From the NCBI GenBank assembly GCA_001701135.1, contig DAAN01000023.1:25657-88918 (forward strand): 63,262 nucleotides of DNA, given 5' to 3'. This document shows positions 10,074-18,818 of this stretch, piece after piece (positions within the stretch are counted from its first letter, which is position 1; each line of letters opens with the position of its first letter). The notes under the pieces were generated by a model, which had not been told where the DNA came from, ran no database searches, and was given only the letters and a program-made list of their open reading frames with translations. Origin of the DNA: Bacteroidales bacterium H3. GTDB lineage: Bacteria > Bacteroidota > Bacteroidia > Bacteroidales > Muribaculaceae. The position numbers were made by a program, and so were the translations under genes.

Positions 10074-11252
10074 TTAAAGAGTGTTTACGGCCGCGGCAAG
10101 ACGCTCCATGGCCTCCATGAGACACGCCCGGGGAGTGGCCACATTCACACGCATGAAACCGTGGCCCTGCAGGCCAAACATCTCGCCGTCGTTGAGCGCC
10201 AGCCGCGCGCGGCTGACCACAAGATCGACCAGCTCGGCATGCGAAAGTCCGAGATTGCGGAAATCCATCCACACCAGGAACGATGCCTCCGGCTCTATCA
10301 TCCCCACCTGCGGCAATCTGTCATGCAGGAATGCGCGGACAGCGGCTATGTTCTCCTCGATATATTTCGTGGCCTCAGCCAGCCAGGCTCCGCCGGTGCG
10401 GTAGGCGGCCTCCGTGCCGATTGTCGACACAAATGTGGGCGCCGAGAACTCGTTTATCTCCAGCCAGTTGAAGAAGCCCTCGCGCAGAGCGGGATTCTTC
10501 ACCACGCACCACGACGACACGAGGCCGGGGATGTTGAACGTCTTCGACGGGGCGCCGAAAGTGACTGCCACATCGCTGCACTCGTCGCTGCATGCAGCAA
10601 AGGGGTAATGCCGACGGCCATAGAGCACCAGGTCGCCGTGGATTTCGTCGGAAACCACAATCACACCGTTGGCCTTGCAGATGCGCCCCACCTCGGCGAG
10701 GATTTCGCGGCTCCACTGGATGCCCACGGGGTTGTGGGGATTGCAGAGAATCATCATGCGGGGATGCTCCTCGCGGCAGAGGCGCTCAAGCTCCTCAAGA
10801 TTCATATGATAGGTGCCGGTGGCCTCGTCGAGCACCAGCGGGTTGGCGATCACACGCCGGCCGTTGCCCTCCACCACGCGACGGAAGGGATGGTACACCG
10901 GGGGCTGGATGACGATGCCGTCGCCCTCGCGGGTGAAATAATTCACGGCAAAACCGAGTCCCTTCACCACCCCGGGCACATAGGTGAGTTCCTCGCGGGC
11001 CACACTGAAGCCATGACGGCTCCGCAGCCAGTCGATGATCGATTCCCAGTAGCTGTCGGGGGCCACGGCATAGCCGTAGATGGGATGGGCGAGCCGGCGC
11101 ATCAGCGCGTCGGTGATCTCGCCGCACACTGCGAAATCCATGTCGGCAATCCACAGCGGCTGCAGGTCGGTGGTGCCGAACAGCTCCTTCAGTTCGCCCC
11201 ATTTGGCGCATCCGGTGCCGTGCCGGTCTATTATTCGGTCAAAATCATACAT
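10074..11252 (-). CDS. PLP-dependent C-S lyase / aminotransferase (PatB/MalY-like)
   Basis: Fold-type I pyridoxal-phosphate enzyme of the MalY/PatB subgroup, which cleaves C-S bonds such as in cystathionine. Conserved features are PLWIADMDF near residues 32-40, NPHNPVG at 171-177, SDEIHGDLVL at 201-210, and GAPSKTFNIPG with the PLP lysine at 237. The 392-residue length fits. The precise substrate cannot be settled from sequence. It lies 20 bp upstream of aroA on the same strand and about 30 bp downstream of the nucleoside kinase gene. Confidence 0.9.
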   Translation of the reverse strand: MYDFDRIIDRHGTGCAKWGELKELFGTTDLQPLWIADMDFAVCGEITDALMRRLAHPIYGYAVAPDSYWESIIDWLRSRHGFSVAREELTYVPGVVKGLGFAVNYFTREGDGIVIQPPVYHPFRRVVEGNGRRVIANPLVLDEATGTYHMNLEELERLCREEHPRMMILCNPHNPVGIQWSREILAEVGRICKANGVIVVSDEIHGDLVLYGRRHYPFAACSDECSDVAVTFGAPSKTFNIPGLVSSWCVVKNPALREGFFNWLEINEFSAPTFVSTIGTEAAYRTGGAWLAEATKYIEENIAAVRAFLHDRLPQVGMIEPEASFLVWMDFRNLGLSHAELVDLVVSRARLALNDGEMFGLQGHGFMRVNVATPRACLMEAMERLAAAVNTL

Positions 11253-11280
11253 AGTTACTGTTCAATGTGTTGTCATGGTT

Positions 11281-12993
11281 TCAATATCTGAACGACGAGC
11301 CGCCCAGGAATTCGCGCAGCAGCGATGTGGGGGGTATGGATTTCTCCCCTATCGGCAGGAAATAGCTCAGGAAACGGCGCAGCCTGTAGGCTTCGGCATA
11401 CTCCGGCAGGTCGTTGGGCACACCGCGCAGGATGGTCTCGGCATAATCCTTCATCACGCCCAGTTCGAATATGAGCGACGAATTGAATGTGGAGTCGGCA
11501 TTCTCCTGATATGGGAAAATCCATTTCTCCTCGCCGCGGCGCACACTGGGCCAGCGGCGCAGGGTGTCGACAGCCGATGCCCCGCGGTATTTGTGATCGC
11601 GGATGATGCGGCGCAGCAGGCGGTTGTCGGTGGTGGGTATCCAGTTGTGGTCGTCGATCGACAGGGTGGTGAGCGCCGACACATACACGCGGTATTTCAT
11701 CGGGTCGGGCACCTCGGCGGTCAGCTCGGGGTTAAGTCCGTGGATTCCCTCCATGAGCAGCACTGTGCCCTCGCCGAGCCTCAGGCGGTCGCCTTTATAT
11801 TGCCGGCATCCCTTTTCGAAATTGTAGGTGGGGATCTCCACCTCCTCGCCGGCGAGCAGGCGCTTGAGGTCGGAATTGAACTGAGCAAGGTCGAGGGCGT
11901 GGAGCGACTCGTAGTCATATTCGCCGTCGGCGTCGCGGGGGGTGCAGTCGCGGTTGACAAAGTAGTTGTCGAGCGAAATCATGCGCGGCTGCAGCAGATT
12001 GGTCATCAGATATATGGCCAGCCGCTTGGTGAATGTGGTCTTTCCCGACGACGACGGGCCGGCCACGAGCACCACGCGGGCGCCTCCCTCACGGTAGCGC
12101 CGGGCAATCTCGTCGGCTATGGATGCTATTTTCTTGTCGTGGAGCGCCTCCGCCACATTTATCAGCCGGGCGGTGCTGTCGGTGAGCACGGCCTCGTTGA
12201 GCTCGCCCACATCATCGACGCCGATGATGCGGTTGAAGCGCAGATTTTCGTTGAAAGCGCCATACATCTTCTCCTGCGGATTGAACCTCGCCGGCTGCGA
12301 CGGGTCGAAACGGTCCACGCCCAGCATCACGAAGCCCTCTTTGTAGGGTCGGAGTGAGAAGATGTCGATGTCGGCGGTGCTGGGCGCCAGCACGCCGTAA
12401 TAACTGTCGGTGACGCCGTCGAGGGTGTAGACCACGGTGTAGAGCTGGTGGAGCGTGTCGAGCAGACGCACCTTGTCGACAAGTCCCTCGCGCAAAAACT
12501 CGGCGCGGACATCGTCGGTGAGCCGTTCGCTGCTGACGAAGGGGAGCGCGCGTGCATGCAGCCGGCGCATGGAATCGAGCAGCTTGTCGAGCATCGTCTG
12601 CGTGATCTCGAGCAACTCCTCGCGGCGGGCGTCACCCTCACCGCTGACGCTGAACAGGCGGCAATACCATCCGCCGGCCAGCGAATGCTCGATACGCAGC
12701 ACAACCCCGGGAAGCACCTCGCGCACAGCCACATAGAGCATCATGCTCAGCGAGCGTGTATAGCAGCGGAAGGCCGAGGCGGCCGAACGGTCGACAAACC
12801 GCACCTGCTTGGGAGTGAACACGCGATAATCAAGCGGTTCGGTCTTGTTGTTGACCAACGCGCAGATGGGCCGGAACTTTAGTCCGAGATTCTCAAAACC
12901 TATTTTGTCGGCAATTTCGAGCAGACTCTCGCCACCGGCAAGGGAGATGTCGGTGCCGGTGTTGATGCAATGTATTTTCAGTGATTCACACAT
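11281..12993 (-). CDS. Nucleoside kinase (uridine kinase-like) with N-terminal TGS-like region
   Basis: Predicted ATP-dependent nucleoside (uridine/cytidine) kinase. Residues 1-70 resemble a TGS domain, and the segment after it resembles the threonyl-tRNA synthetase second additional domain. This architecture is common in Bacteroidetes and Firmicutes. The kinase domain has a Walker A motif GPSSSGKTTF near residue 300 and lid/substrate blocks such as SLDNYFVNRDCTPRD and LLMEGIHGLNPEL. At 570 residues the protein has the expected size for the fused form. A promoter element lies 16 bp upstream of the start. Confidence 0.9.
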   Translation of the reverse strand: MCESLKIHCINTGTDISLAGGESLLEIADKIGFENLGLKFRPICALVNNKTEPLDYRVFTPKQVRFVDRSAASAFRCYTRSLSMMLYVAVREVLPGVVLRIEHSLAGGWYCRLFSVSGEGDARREELLEITQTMLDKLLDSMRRLHARALPFVSSERLTDDVRAEFLREGLVDKVRLLDTLHQLYTVVYTLDGVTDSYYGVLAPSTADIDIFSLRPYKEGFVMLGVDRFDPSQPARFNPQEKMYGAFNENLRFNRIIGVDDVGELNEAVLTDSTARLINVAEALHDKKIASIADEIARRYREGGARVVLVAGPSSSGKTTFTKRLAIYLMTNLLQPRMISLDNYFVNRDCTPRDADGEYDYESLHALDLAQFNSDLKRLLAGEEVEIPTYNFEKGCRQYKGDRLRLGEGTVLLMEGIHGLNPELTAEVPDPMKYRVYVSALTTLSIDDHNWIPTTDNRLLRRIIRDHKYRGASAVDTLRRWPSVRRGEEKWIFPYQENADSTFNSSLIFELGVMKDYAETILRGVPNDLPEYAEAYRLRRFLSYFLPIGEKSIPPTSLLREFLGGSSFRY

Positions 12994-13008
12994 AAATTTC
13001 GATGATTA

Positions 13009-13016
13009 CAAAATTA
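13009..13016 (-). promoter_or_regulatory. Bacteroidetes -7 element for the nucleoside kinase gene
   Basis: CAAAATTA reads TAATTTTG on the minus strand, matching TAnnTTTG, 16 bp upstream of the start codon. Confidence 0.45.
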
Positions 13017-13068
13017 CAACTTTTTTTTGAATCGGCATAACATCGCAGTAATGAAGATATATGGATTA

Positions 13069-13079
13069 TTGACACAGCG
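13069..13079 (+). repeat. Left 11-bp direct repeat bracketing the AlbA_2 gene
   Basis: TTGACACAGCG here recurs at 14723-14733, beyond the low-GC regulator gene. The two copies could be a target duplication or recombination site. Confidence 0.5.
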
Positions 13080-13132
13080 TGCTGACCGAATTTGGGGATT
13101 ATTGACAATAGGAAGACATAATGCATATTAAC

Positions 13133-13163
13133 TTGTGTGGGTCAGGATTTTGTGGTAACTTTG
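13133..13163 (+). promoter_or_regulatory. Bacteroidetes promoter for the AlbA_2 regulator
   Basis: TTG at 13133-13135 and TAACTTTG at 13156-13163 are 20 bp apart, the expected spacing of -33 and -7 boxes. The start codon follows 55 bp later. Confidence 0.6.
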
Positions 13164-13218
13164 CATAACGGGAGGAGGCATAGAGTTTTGTCCTTTGTGA
13201 TTCCTCTCGACTCCTGAT

Positions 13219-14607
13219 ATGAACAACGAGAACCAGAATACAGAATATAAGCGTATATGGAAAGACGAATACCTGAAATGGGTATCCGGCTTCGCTAACG
13301 CGCAGGGTGGAAAGATTTACATTGGCATCGACGATGACATGACTGTGGTTGGCGTTGACAATCTGCATAAGCAGCTTGAGGATATTCCAAACAAAATTAT
13401 CAGCAACACAGGTGTGTTTCCTGAAACCAACCATCTTACGATTGATGGCAAGGATGTCATTGAGATTGTTATTGAACCTTGCGGTATGCCTATATCTTAT
13501 CGCGGTGTCTATTATTATCGTAGCGGGGCAACCAAACAAGAATTTCGCGGGACAGCCCTTCATCAGTTTCTCCTGAAGAAGATGGGTCTGAACTGGGCGG
13601 ATATTCCCTGTAATGGCGTTACATTGGATGATATTGATGACGGCGCGATTGAATATTTCTTGGATCATGCTATTGAGGAGGGGCGAATGGAGCCGGAATC
13701 CCGCAAATCTTCCAAAGAAGAAGTCCTGTCAAATTTGGGACTTATCAAGGACGGAATTCCCACCAACGGAGCTGTTCTGCTTTTCGGGAAATATCCCCAA
13801 CGCAGATTTGTAACCTCCAGTTTCAAGATTGGTCGGTTCGGAGCGGATGACGCGGATTTGTTGAGCCAAGACCAAATTGAGGGGAATCTGATTCAAATGA
13901 CAGATAAGATAATGCAGGTGTTAAGCAGCAAATATCTTATCCGTCCGATCCATTACGAGGGTATACAACGAAAGGAACCGTTGGAAATTCCGGAAGATGC
14001 CCTCCGCGAAATCATCTTCAACAGCATTATCCATAAGTTGCAATTCGGCACGTGGAATCAGATGAGTATCTATGATGATCATATCCGTTTATGGAACGAA
14101 GGTGTATTGCCGGAAAATTATACCGTGGAAACTCTTATGAGCAAGCATACCTCCAAACCCCGCAATCCAAAGATGGCTCAGGTGTTCTATCGCGCCGGAT
14201 TCATCGAGGCATGGGGGCGTGGCTATGAAAAGATTATGACGGCCTTTGATCAAGCGAACCTTAAACGGCCTGAATTTACCGTAGAGCAAGGAGGCTTTAC
14301 AGCCACTATTTATCGTGAGGTTTTCATGTCTGTCAGGGGCGATGTAAAACCGAACCAAACCGATACAGAACATATACAAACCGACCCGAGCGCCCAGAAA
14401 ACTACCCAGAAAACTACCCAGAAAACTACCCAGAAGATTTTGGATTTGATAGCGCTCAATCCATATATAACAAGGACCGAAATGGCGATTGAGTGCGCTG
14501 TAACGCCGGATGCAATTAAATTACAACTAAAAAAACTAAAAGATAAAGGGGTAATCCGTCGTGTTGGCGCAGACCGCGGCGGTTATTGGGAAATAATCAA
14601 TCATTAA
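13219..14607 (+). CDS. AlbA_2 (Schlafen-like) domain ATP-binding regulator
   Basis: A 462-residue protein of the family often named RecG-like or divergent-AAA transcriptional regulator. Residues 8-125 form the AlbA_2 domain (WVSGFANAQGGKIYIGIDDD). A middle ATPase-type region follows, with LREIIFNSIIHK near 258 and FIEAWGRGYEKIM near 333. The C-terminus is a winged helix (TRTEMAIECAVTPDAIKLQL). Between them is a QKTT repeat from three 12-bp tandem units. Base composition is lower in GC than in the neighbours, and 11-bp direct repeats flank the gene. Both point to transfer. Roles in phage defence or gene regulation are known for some relatives; none is proved here. Confidence 0.85.
   Translation: MNNENQNTEYKRIWKDEYLKWVSGFANAQGGKIYIGIDDDMTVVGVDNLHKQLEDIPNKIISNTGVFPETNHLTIDGKDVIEIVIEPCGMPISYRGVYYYRSGATKQEFRGTALHQFLLKKMGLNWADIPCNGVTLDDIDDGAIEYFLDHAIEEGRMEPESRKSSKEEVLSNLGLIKDGIPTNGAVLLFGKYPQRRFVTSSFKIGRFGADDADLLSQDQIEGNLIQMTDKIMQVLSSKYLIRPIHYEGIQRKEPLEIPEDALREIIFNSIIHKLQFGTWNQMSIYDDHIRLWNEGVLPENYTVETLMSKHTSKPRNPKMAQVFYRAGFIEAWGRGYEKIMTAFDQANLKRPEFTVEQGGFTATIYREVFMSVRGDVKPNQTDTEHIQTDPSAQKTTQKTTQKTTQKILDLIALNPYITRTEMAIECAVTPDAIKLQLKKLKDKGVIRRVGADRGGYWEIINH
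14396..14434 (+). repeat. In-gene 12-bp tandem repeat (QKTT)
   Basis: Three near-identical 12-bp units (CAGAAAACTACC) encode QKTTQKTTQKTTQK in the linker before the winged helix. Slippage would change linker length in frame. Confidence 0.8.
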
Positions 14608-14705
14608 TTATAAATTGCATCATCCGCATTTTGAAATTATGGTGCAATGTATTCCAAAGGTATGTTTTGAAGCCTGATGTCCTATGCAAAAAGAGGGTAT
14701 AATTA

Positions 14706-14734
14706 GCGCTGTGTCAAGCATTTTGACACAGCGC
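14706..14734. terminator. Hairpin downstream of the AlbA_2 gene
   Basis: A perfect 12-bp stem, GCGCTGTGTCAA with TTGACACAGCGC, encloses a 5-nt loop. A T-run follows 8 bp later. The right arm is the second copy of the 11-bp direct repeat TTGACACAGCG (14723-14733). The rest of 14608-14931 shows no gene. Confidence 0.6.
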
Positions 14735-14931
14735 CGTGGGAGTTTTTCTAAATGTATTGACAGGTAATATATATCCCGGGAGTGCCGGTATGACTGACTG
14801 GAGGTCGGGGGCTATGCTCCGGCGGGAAGTCGTATGAGCCTTTATAACGTAGTGGTAAACTTTACTTCTCTTTTAACCGTAGAAGGGGGTGGAGAGGTAG
14901 CCGCCACCTGGCGGAGAGGGGAGGAGTTTGT

Positions 14932-15432
14932 TTAGCGATAGTCCTTCAGAAGGGTCTGGAGGCGTTTGCGGGCGAAGAAGATGCGGCTCTTCACTGTGCC
15001 AAGGGGGAGATTCATCTCCTTTGCGATTTCGTTGTACTTGTAGCCGGCCACATGCATCGAGAAGGGGATGCGGTAGTCGTCGGAGAAGGAGTTGATGGCT
15101 TCGGAAATCTCACCGGCGGCGATGGAGCCTTCGGGAGTTTCGAGACCCGACTCCTGGGGGAGATTGAGGTGATAGAGATCTTCGGTCTGGTCGATCACCG
15201 TGGCCGAGCGCACCACCTTGCGGTAGTTGTTGATGAAGATGTTGCGCATGATGGTGAAGACCCATCCTTTGAAGTTAACGTTGTCGACATACTTATCTTC
15301 ATTGTCGAGCGCCTTGAGCGTGGTGTCCTGAAGAAGATCGTAAGCATCGTCACGGTTCGAGGTCAGCAGATATGCAAAGTTCAATAGGTTGCTCTGCAGG
15401 TCGAGAAGCTTGGTTTGAAATTTCTGGCTCAT
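14932..15432 (-). CDS. ECF-like sigma-70 family RNA polymerase sigma factor
   Basis: A 166-residue sigma factor with region 2 (NFAYLLTSNRDDAYDLLQDT near residues 17-36, FKGWVFTIMRNIFINNYRK near 55-73) and region 4 (YNEIAKEMNLPLGTVKSRIF near 133-152). These bind the core enzyme and promoter DNA. No anti-sigma gene adjoins it. It is transcribed away from a lipoprotein gene across a 550-bp AT-rich interval rich in TGTTACA motifs, so one regulator could act on both. Its regulon is unknown. Confidence 0.93.
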   Translation of the reverse strand: MSQKFQTKLLDLQSNLLNFAYLLTSNRDDAYDLLQDTTLKALDNEDKYVDNVNFKGWVFTIMRNIFINNYRKVVRSATVIDQTEDLYHLNLPQESGLETPEGSIAAGEISEAINSFSDDYRIPFSMHVAGYKYNEIAKEMNLPLGTVKSRIFFARKRLQTLLKDYR

Positions 15433-15518
15433 TTTGTATGAATTTTGAGAAGTTGATAATAAGAAGAAGAATAGTTGAAAAATATCGTTACATTTGTAAC
15501 ATTTTTGTGACTACACTG

Positions 15519-15526
15519 CAAATGTA
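15519..15526 (-). promoter_or_regulatory. Bacteroidetes -7 element for the sigma factor gene
   Basis: CAAATGTA reads TACATTTG on the minus strand, 87 bp upstream of the sigma factor start. A dyad of the TGTAACA family lies just downstream of it. Confidence 0.5.
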
Positions 15527-15914
15527 CACACATTTTTTAAATCTGCAAATATTTTTCGCACTTTTTTTCGAAAAAAATTGAAAATAATTTTTCGTCTAAT
15601 TCTATCTTACTGGTTTATAAGGTTTTTAAAATTAGAAAATATTTTGCATTTTTGTTACAAAACTGCAATTTTTCGTGTTACAGATTTTGTAACACCGATA
15701 GACAATAACCATCGAAAACAGGCAATTTGAAGCCAATCGGACTACATAGTATAAACTATATTGCATAATTTCAAGAAATTACAAATTCGGTTCACTCCAT
15801 TCGGGCGATTTGTAACAAGTTTTAGCGACTACATTGTCACAGAAAACGTGTGAACAAAACAGTTTTGTAATATTTTTGAGAAATTATGTAACATCGGCTC
15901 TATATATTTTTAAG

Positions 15915-15922
15915 TATTTTTG
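15915..15922 (+). promoter_or_regulatory. Bacteroidetes -7 element for the lipoprotein gene
   Basis: TATTTTTG matches TAnnTTTG and lies 58 bp before the chosen start at 15981. It excludes the far-upstream in-frame start at 15834. Confidence 0.45.
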
Positions 15923-15980
15923 GTATTCACCCCCTCCCGCGGCGCGCAATATAGATGCGTGTTTATACGTTACTTCTGTG

Positions 15981-17423
15981 ATGCGAAATCCCTGTTACAT
16001 ATTACGATATATTATATATATGTGTGCGCTGGCCGCGGCTCTTTCCGCCACGGGGTGCATCGAGGACGCCGTGTCCTCCTCCCCTTCCGACCAGCCCTCA
16101 TTCTCTACCGACACTGTGCGCATGGGTGAACTCTTCACCCTCGATGCCTCCCCTACCCACCGGTTTGTGGTCTATAACCGCCACGACAAGGTGATGAACA
16201 TCAGCGAAATAGCGTTTCGCTGCGATGCAGCCGGGCAATTCCGCCTCAACGTCGACGGACAGGCCGGCTCCTCATTTCACAACATGGAGGTGCGCCCCAA
16301 CGACTCGATTTTCGTGTTTGTGGAGGCAACGCTCGCCGAGAATTCCGACGACCTCCCCGTGCAGGTGCTCGCATGGATCGATTTCCGCGTCAACGGTGTC
16401 ACATCGTCGCTCCCGGTGAAGGCCACCGCGCAGGATGTGGTGCGCTTCAGCGGCAACACGCGTTACAGCACCGACGCCTCCTTGCCGGCCAACCGTCCAT
16501 GCTTCATCAGCGATTCGCTGGTGGTGGAACCGGGCGCCACGCTCACCATCCCTGCGGGTGCACGTCTGCTCATGCATGAGGAGTCGGAAATCATTGTCCA
16601 CGGCACGCTCCGCATAGCCGGCACAGCCGAAAAACCGGTCAGCATCGCCGGCCACCGCACCGGCTTCGTGGCCGCCCAGATTCCCTACGAGGTGATGTCG
16701 GGCCAGTGGGGCGGCATCCGCTTCACCTCCACATCGCGCTCAAGCGAGATTCTGCACGCCTCGATCCGCAACTCCACCTATGGCCTCAGGCTCGAACACG
16801 CCGGTGGCGATGCAGCATCGCCGGCCCTCGTGGCGGCCAATTCGGTGCTCCGCAACTCAAAAGGATATGTGGTCGACGCCACCCTCTCGTCGGTGGCGCT
16901 GCTTGGCTGCGAACTGGCCGAGGCCGCCATGGGCGTGGTGAGCCTGCAGGGGGGCGACTGCACCATCAACCAGTGCTCGCTGGGCAATTATTACCTCTTC
17001 TCGGCCGTCGGAGGCCCCCTGCTGCAGGTTGGCCACTACGATCTTGAAAACGGCGACGACGGTCTCCCCGCCGAGATGCCTCTGAATCTCGTCGTGGCCA
17101 ACAGCATCTTCTGCGGATATGGCGGCGACCTCAATGTAGGCGATTTCACAGGCTTCCCCGTCACGTTCACCAACTGCCTGCTGCAGTCGGCCGGCACCAA
17201 CGACGACAACTTCATCAACTGCCTCTGGGAAGCTGACCCCGGTTTCAATATTGACCGCCACGCCTACATATTCGACTATCGCGTAGGCCCGGCGTCTCCC
17301 GCTCTGGAATATGCCGACCCCGCGCTCTGGGGCCGCTACGCCACCCTGCTGGGCACCGACATCAATGGCGACGCACGCACCCCCTCCCCTACCGCCGGTG
17401 CCTACCAGCGTCCCCGCGAATAA
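15981..17423 (+). CDS. Lipoprotein, likely right-handed beta-helix repeat protein
   Basis: A 480-residue exported lipoprotein. The N-terminal hydrophobic stretch ends in LSATGC, a lipobox with the Cys near residue 25. The middle part has repeated short beta-type segments rich in N, G and V, such as IIVHGTLRIAGTAEKPVSIA and later VANSIFCGYGGDLNVG, typical of right-handed parallel beta-helix proteins. The C-terminus (DINGDARTPSPTAGAYQ) is a motif common at the end of Bacteroidetes proteins of this kind. ATG 15981 is preferred; ATG 16020 would give a shorter signal. The ligand or substrate is unknown. Confidence 0.75.
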   Translation: MRNPCYILRYIIYMCALAAALSATGCIEDAVSSSPSDQPSFSTDTVRMGELFTLDASPTHRFVVYNRHDKVMNISEIAFRCDAAGQFRLNVDGQAGSSFHNMEVRPNDSIFVFVEATLAENSDDLPVQVLAWIDFRVNGVTSSLPVKATAQDVVRFSGNTRYSTDASLPANRPCFISDSLVVEPGATLTIPAGARLLMHEESEIIVHGTLRIAGTAEKPVSIAGHRTGFVAAQIPYEVMSGQWGGIRFTSTSRSSEILHASIRNSTYGLRLEHAGGDAASPALVAANSVLRNSKGYVVDATLSSVALLGCELAEAAMGVVSLQGGDCTINQCSLGNYYLFSAVGGPLLQVGHYDLENGDDGLPAEMPLNLVVANSIFCGYGGDLNVGDFTGFPVTFTNCLLQSAGTNDDNFINCLWEADPGFNIDRHAYIFDYRVGPASPALEYADPALWGRYATLLGTDINGDARTPSPTAGAYQRPRE

Positions 17424-17452
17424 TCATCACCCCGTAAATAACAACTTTTGAA

Positions 17453-17490
17453 CGGCGGTTGGAAAACCACCGCCCCATACAGCCCCCATG
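17453..17490. repeat. REP-like palindrome
   Basis: ACGGCGGTTGGAAAACCACC followed by GCCCCATA belongs to the same intergenic palindrome family as the copies at 1, 94 and 4434. Here it follows the lipoprotein gene. Confidence 0.6.
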
Positions 17491-17641
17491 GAGGGTGCTG
17501 TCAGAATGGTTCAGATGGTAGGAGCTTGGAGGTGAGGCCGATGGGAGCAATCTGGAGATTGTGACCGAGGCCGAACCCTTTAAGCGACGACCCAGATGAG
17601 CCATTATGACACACCCTCATACGGATGGTTCAGAGAAAGTA

Positions 17642-17677
17642 AGCAGCGCTGCACCGGAGAGCCGGCGCAGCGCTGCT
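17642..17677. terminator. Hairpin terminator of malate dehydrogenase gene
   Basis: A 16-bp stem with one mismatch pairs 17642-17657 with 17662-17677 around an AGAG tetraloop. It is 25 bp beyond the mdh stop codon on the minus strand. Confidence 0.8.
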
Positions 17678-17701
17678 GCATTTATCCTGGTTGGTGATGG
17701 T

Positions 17702-18703
17702 TTACTTCAGGTTGGGATTGATCTTGTTCCAGTCGGCGATGGGGGGAATGATGCCGAGCGAGATAACCTCGTCGCGGAGCTTGCAGAGGTGGTTGTAGCT
17801 CTGGCAGAGTTCCTTGTGCTCTTCGGGGGTGCCCTTGACGTCTTTTACGTGTACGCCGTTGGCGTCAACGGTGGTCTCCATGGCCATCATGATGTGGTTG
17901 AATTCGCCGTTGTCTACGTAGGTGCCTACAGGCCAGGTGAACGAGGGACCGCCCATGGCTGCTGCAACCATCTCGATGGAGAGGAACGAGGGGCTCTGGA
18001 ACGAGCTGCGGCCGCGGAGGTCGATGATGTTCTTACCGCCCTGGATCACGCGGGTCTTCATCTCCTCCCATTCCTTTTCGGGAAGGGCGTCGGTGCCGAT
18101 GATCTGCGACAGGGGCTGACCTGCCACGGTGGTGGTGGAAGCGAACACGGCCATCTGCTCGCCGTGGCCGCCGTAGGTGCGGGCGTTCTGGATTTCGTCG
18201 GGCGAAATCTTGAAGTATTTGGCCAGTTCGTTACGCAGACGGGTGGAGTCGAGAGCTGCCAGTGTGGAAACCTGCGAAGGTTTCAGACCCGAGTAGATGA
18301 GGGTCACCAGACCGGTGATGTCGGCGGGGTTGAAGATCACAACCACGTGCTTGACATCGGGGCAGTAGGTCTTGATATCCTTGCCGAGCTGCTCTGCGAT
18401 CTGCGAGTTGCCGCGGAGAAGATCCTCGCGGGTCATGCCGGCCTTACGGGCGGCACCGCCCGACGAAACGATGTATTTTGCATCCTTGAAAGCCTCCTTG
18501 ACGTCGGAGGTGAAGGTGATGTTGAAACCCTTGAAGCCGCACTGAAGCATCTCTTCAGCCACGCCTTTGAGACCCGGCTCGTAGGTGTCGTACAGACAGA
18601 TATTGGGTGTAAGGCGCATCATGCATGCGGTCTGCGCCATGTTGGAACCGATCATGCCGGCAGCACCGACAATCACCAGTTTGTCATTTGTCAGGAAATC
18701 CAT
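17702..18703 (-). CDS. mdh: Malate dehydrogenase
   Basis: NAD-dependent oxidation of malate to oxaloacetate in the cytoplasm. The dinucleotide fold LVIVGAAGMIGSNMA lies near residues 9-23. The catalytic His is probably in TYGGHGEQMAVF near 200, and the substrate Arg pair lies in RKAGMTREDLLRGN near 90. At 333 residues it matches the longer Bacteroidales form. A strong terminator follows, and a divergent promoter region of about 115 bp separates it from the U32 gene. With the malic enzyme at the window start it forms part of C4-acid metabolism. Confidence 0.94.
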   Translation of the reverse strand: MDFLTNDKLVIVGAAGMIGSNMAQTACMMRLTPNICLYDTYEPGLKGVAEEMLQCGFKGFNITFTSDVKEAFKDAKYIVSSGGAARKAGMTREDLLRGNSQIAEQLGKDIKTYCPDVKHVVVIFNPADITGLVTLIYSGLKPSQVSTLAALDSTRLRNELAKYFKISPDEIQNARTYGGHGEQMAVFASTTTVAGQPLSQIIGTDALPEKEWEEMKTRVIQGGKNIIDLRGRSSFQSPSFLSIEMVAAAMGGPSFTWPVGTYVDNGEFNHIMMAMETTVDANGVHVKDVKGTPEEHKELCQSYNHLCKLRDEVISLGIIPPIADWNKINPNLK

Positions 18704-18755
18704 AACAAAAAGCTTTAAAGTTTATGTATGTTGAGTGTCTTTTAGTAGAATCAAA

Positions 18756-18763
18756 CAAAATTA
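18756..18763 (-). promoter_or_regulatory. Bacteroidetes -7 element for mdh
   Basis: CAAAATTA reads TAATTTTG on the minus strand, about 53 bp upstream of the mdh start. Confidence 0.5.
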
Positions 18764-18805
18764 CTAAAAGTTCAGCATATAAAAAAATTTTAATGATTTT
18801 TTCGC

Positions 18806-18813
18806 TAACTTTG
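18806..18813 (+). promoter_or_regulatory. Bacteroidetes -7 element almost touching the U32 start
   Basis: TAACTTTG matches TAnnTTTG but ends only 5 bp before the GTG start at 18819. Transcripts would have little or no leader if that start is used. Confidence 0.5.
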
Positions 18814-18818
18814 CCATC

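Larger units (their letters stand above)
15487..15999. promoter_or_regulatory. Cluster of TGTTACA/TGTAACA operator-like motifs
   Basis: The 7-mer TGTTACA or its complement TGTAACA occurs at 15495, 15653, 15676, 15688, 15811, 15887 and 15993. GTTAC-ATTT-GTAAC at 15487-15500 and GTGTTAC-N7-GTAACAC at 15675-15695 form inverted pairs. The interval is very AT-rich and lies between the divergent sigma factor and lipoprotein genes. A shared DNA-binding regulator is inferred. Confidence 0.55.

Noticed and set aside
8248..10077. 609-codon plus-strand frame opposite aroA
   Set aside because: Shadow frame in GC-rich DNA; Arg/Gly/His-rich product and aroA motifs on the other strand decide against it.
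14760..14930. Purine-rich interval as possible small RNA
   Set aside because: No promoter, hairpin with T-run or conserved feature could be identified.
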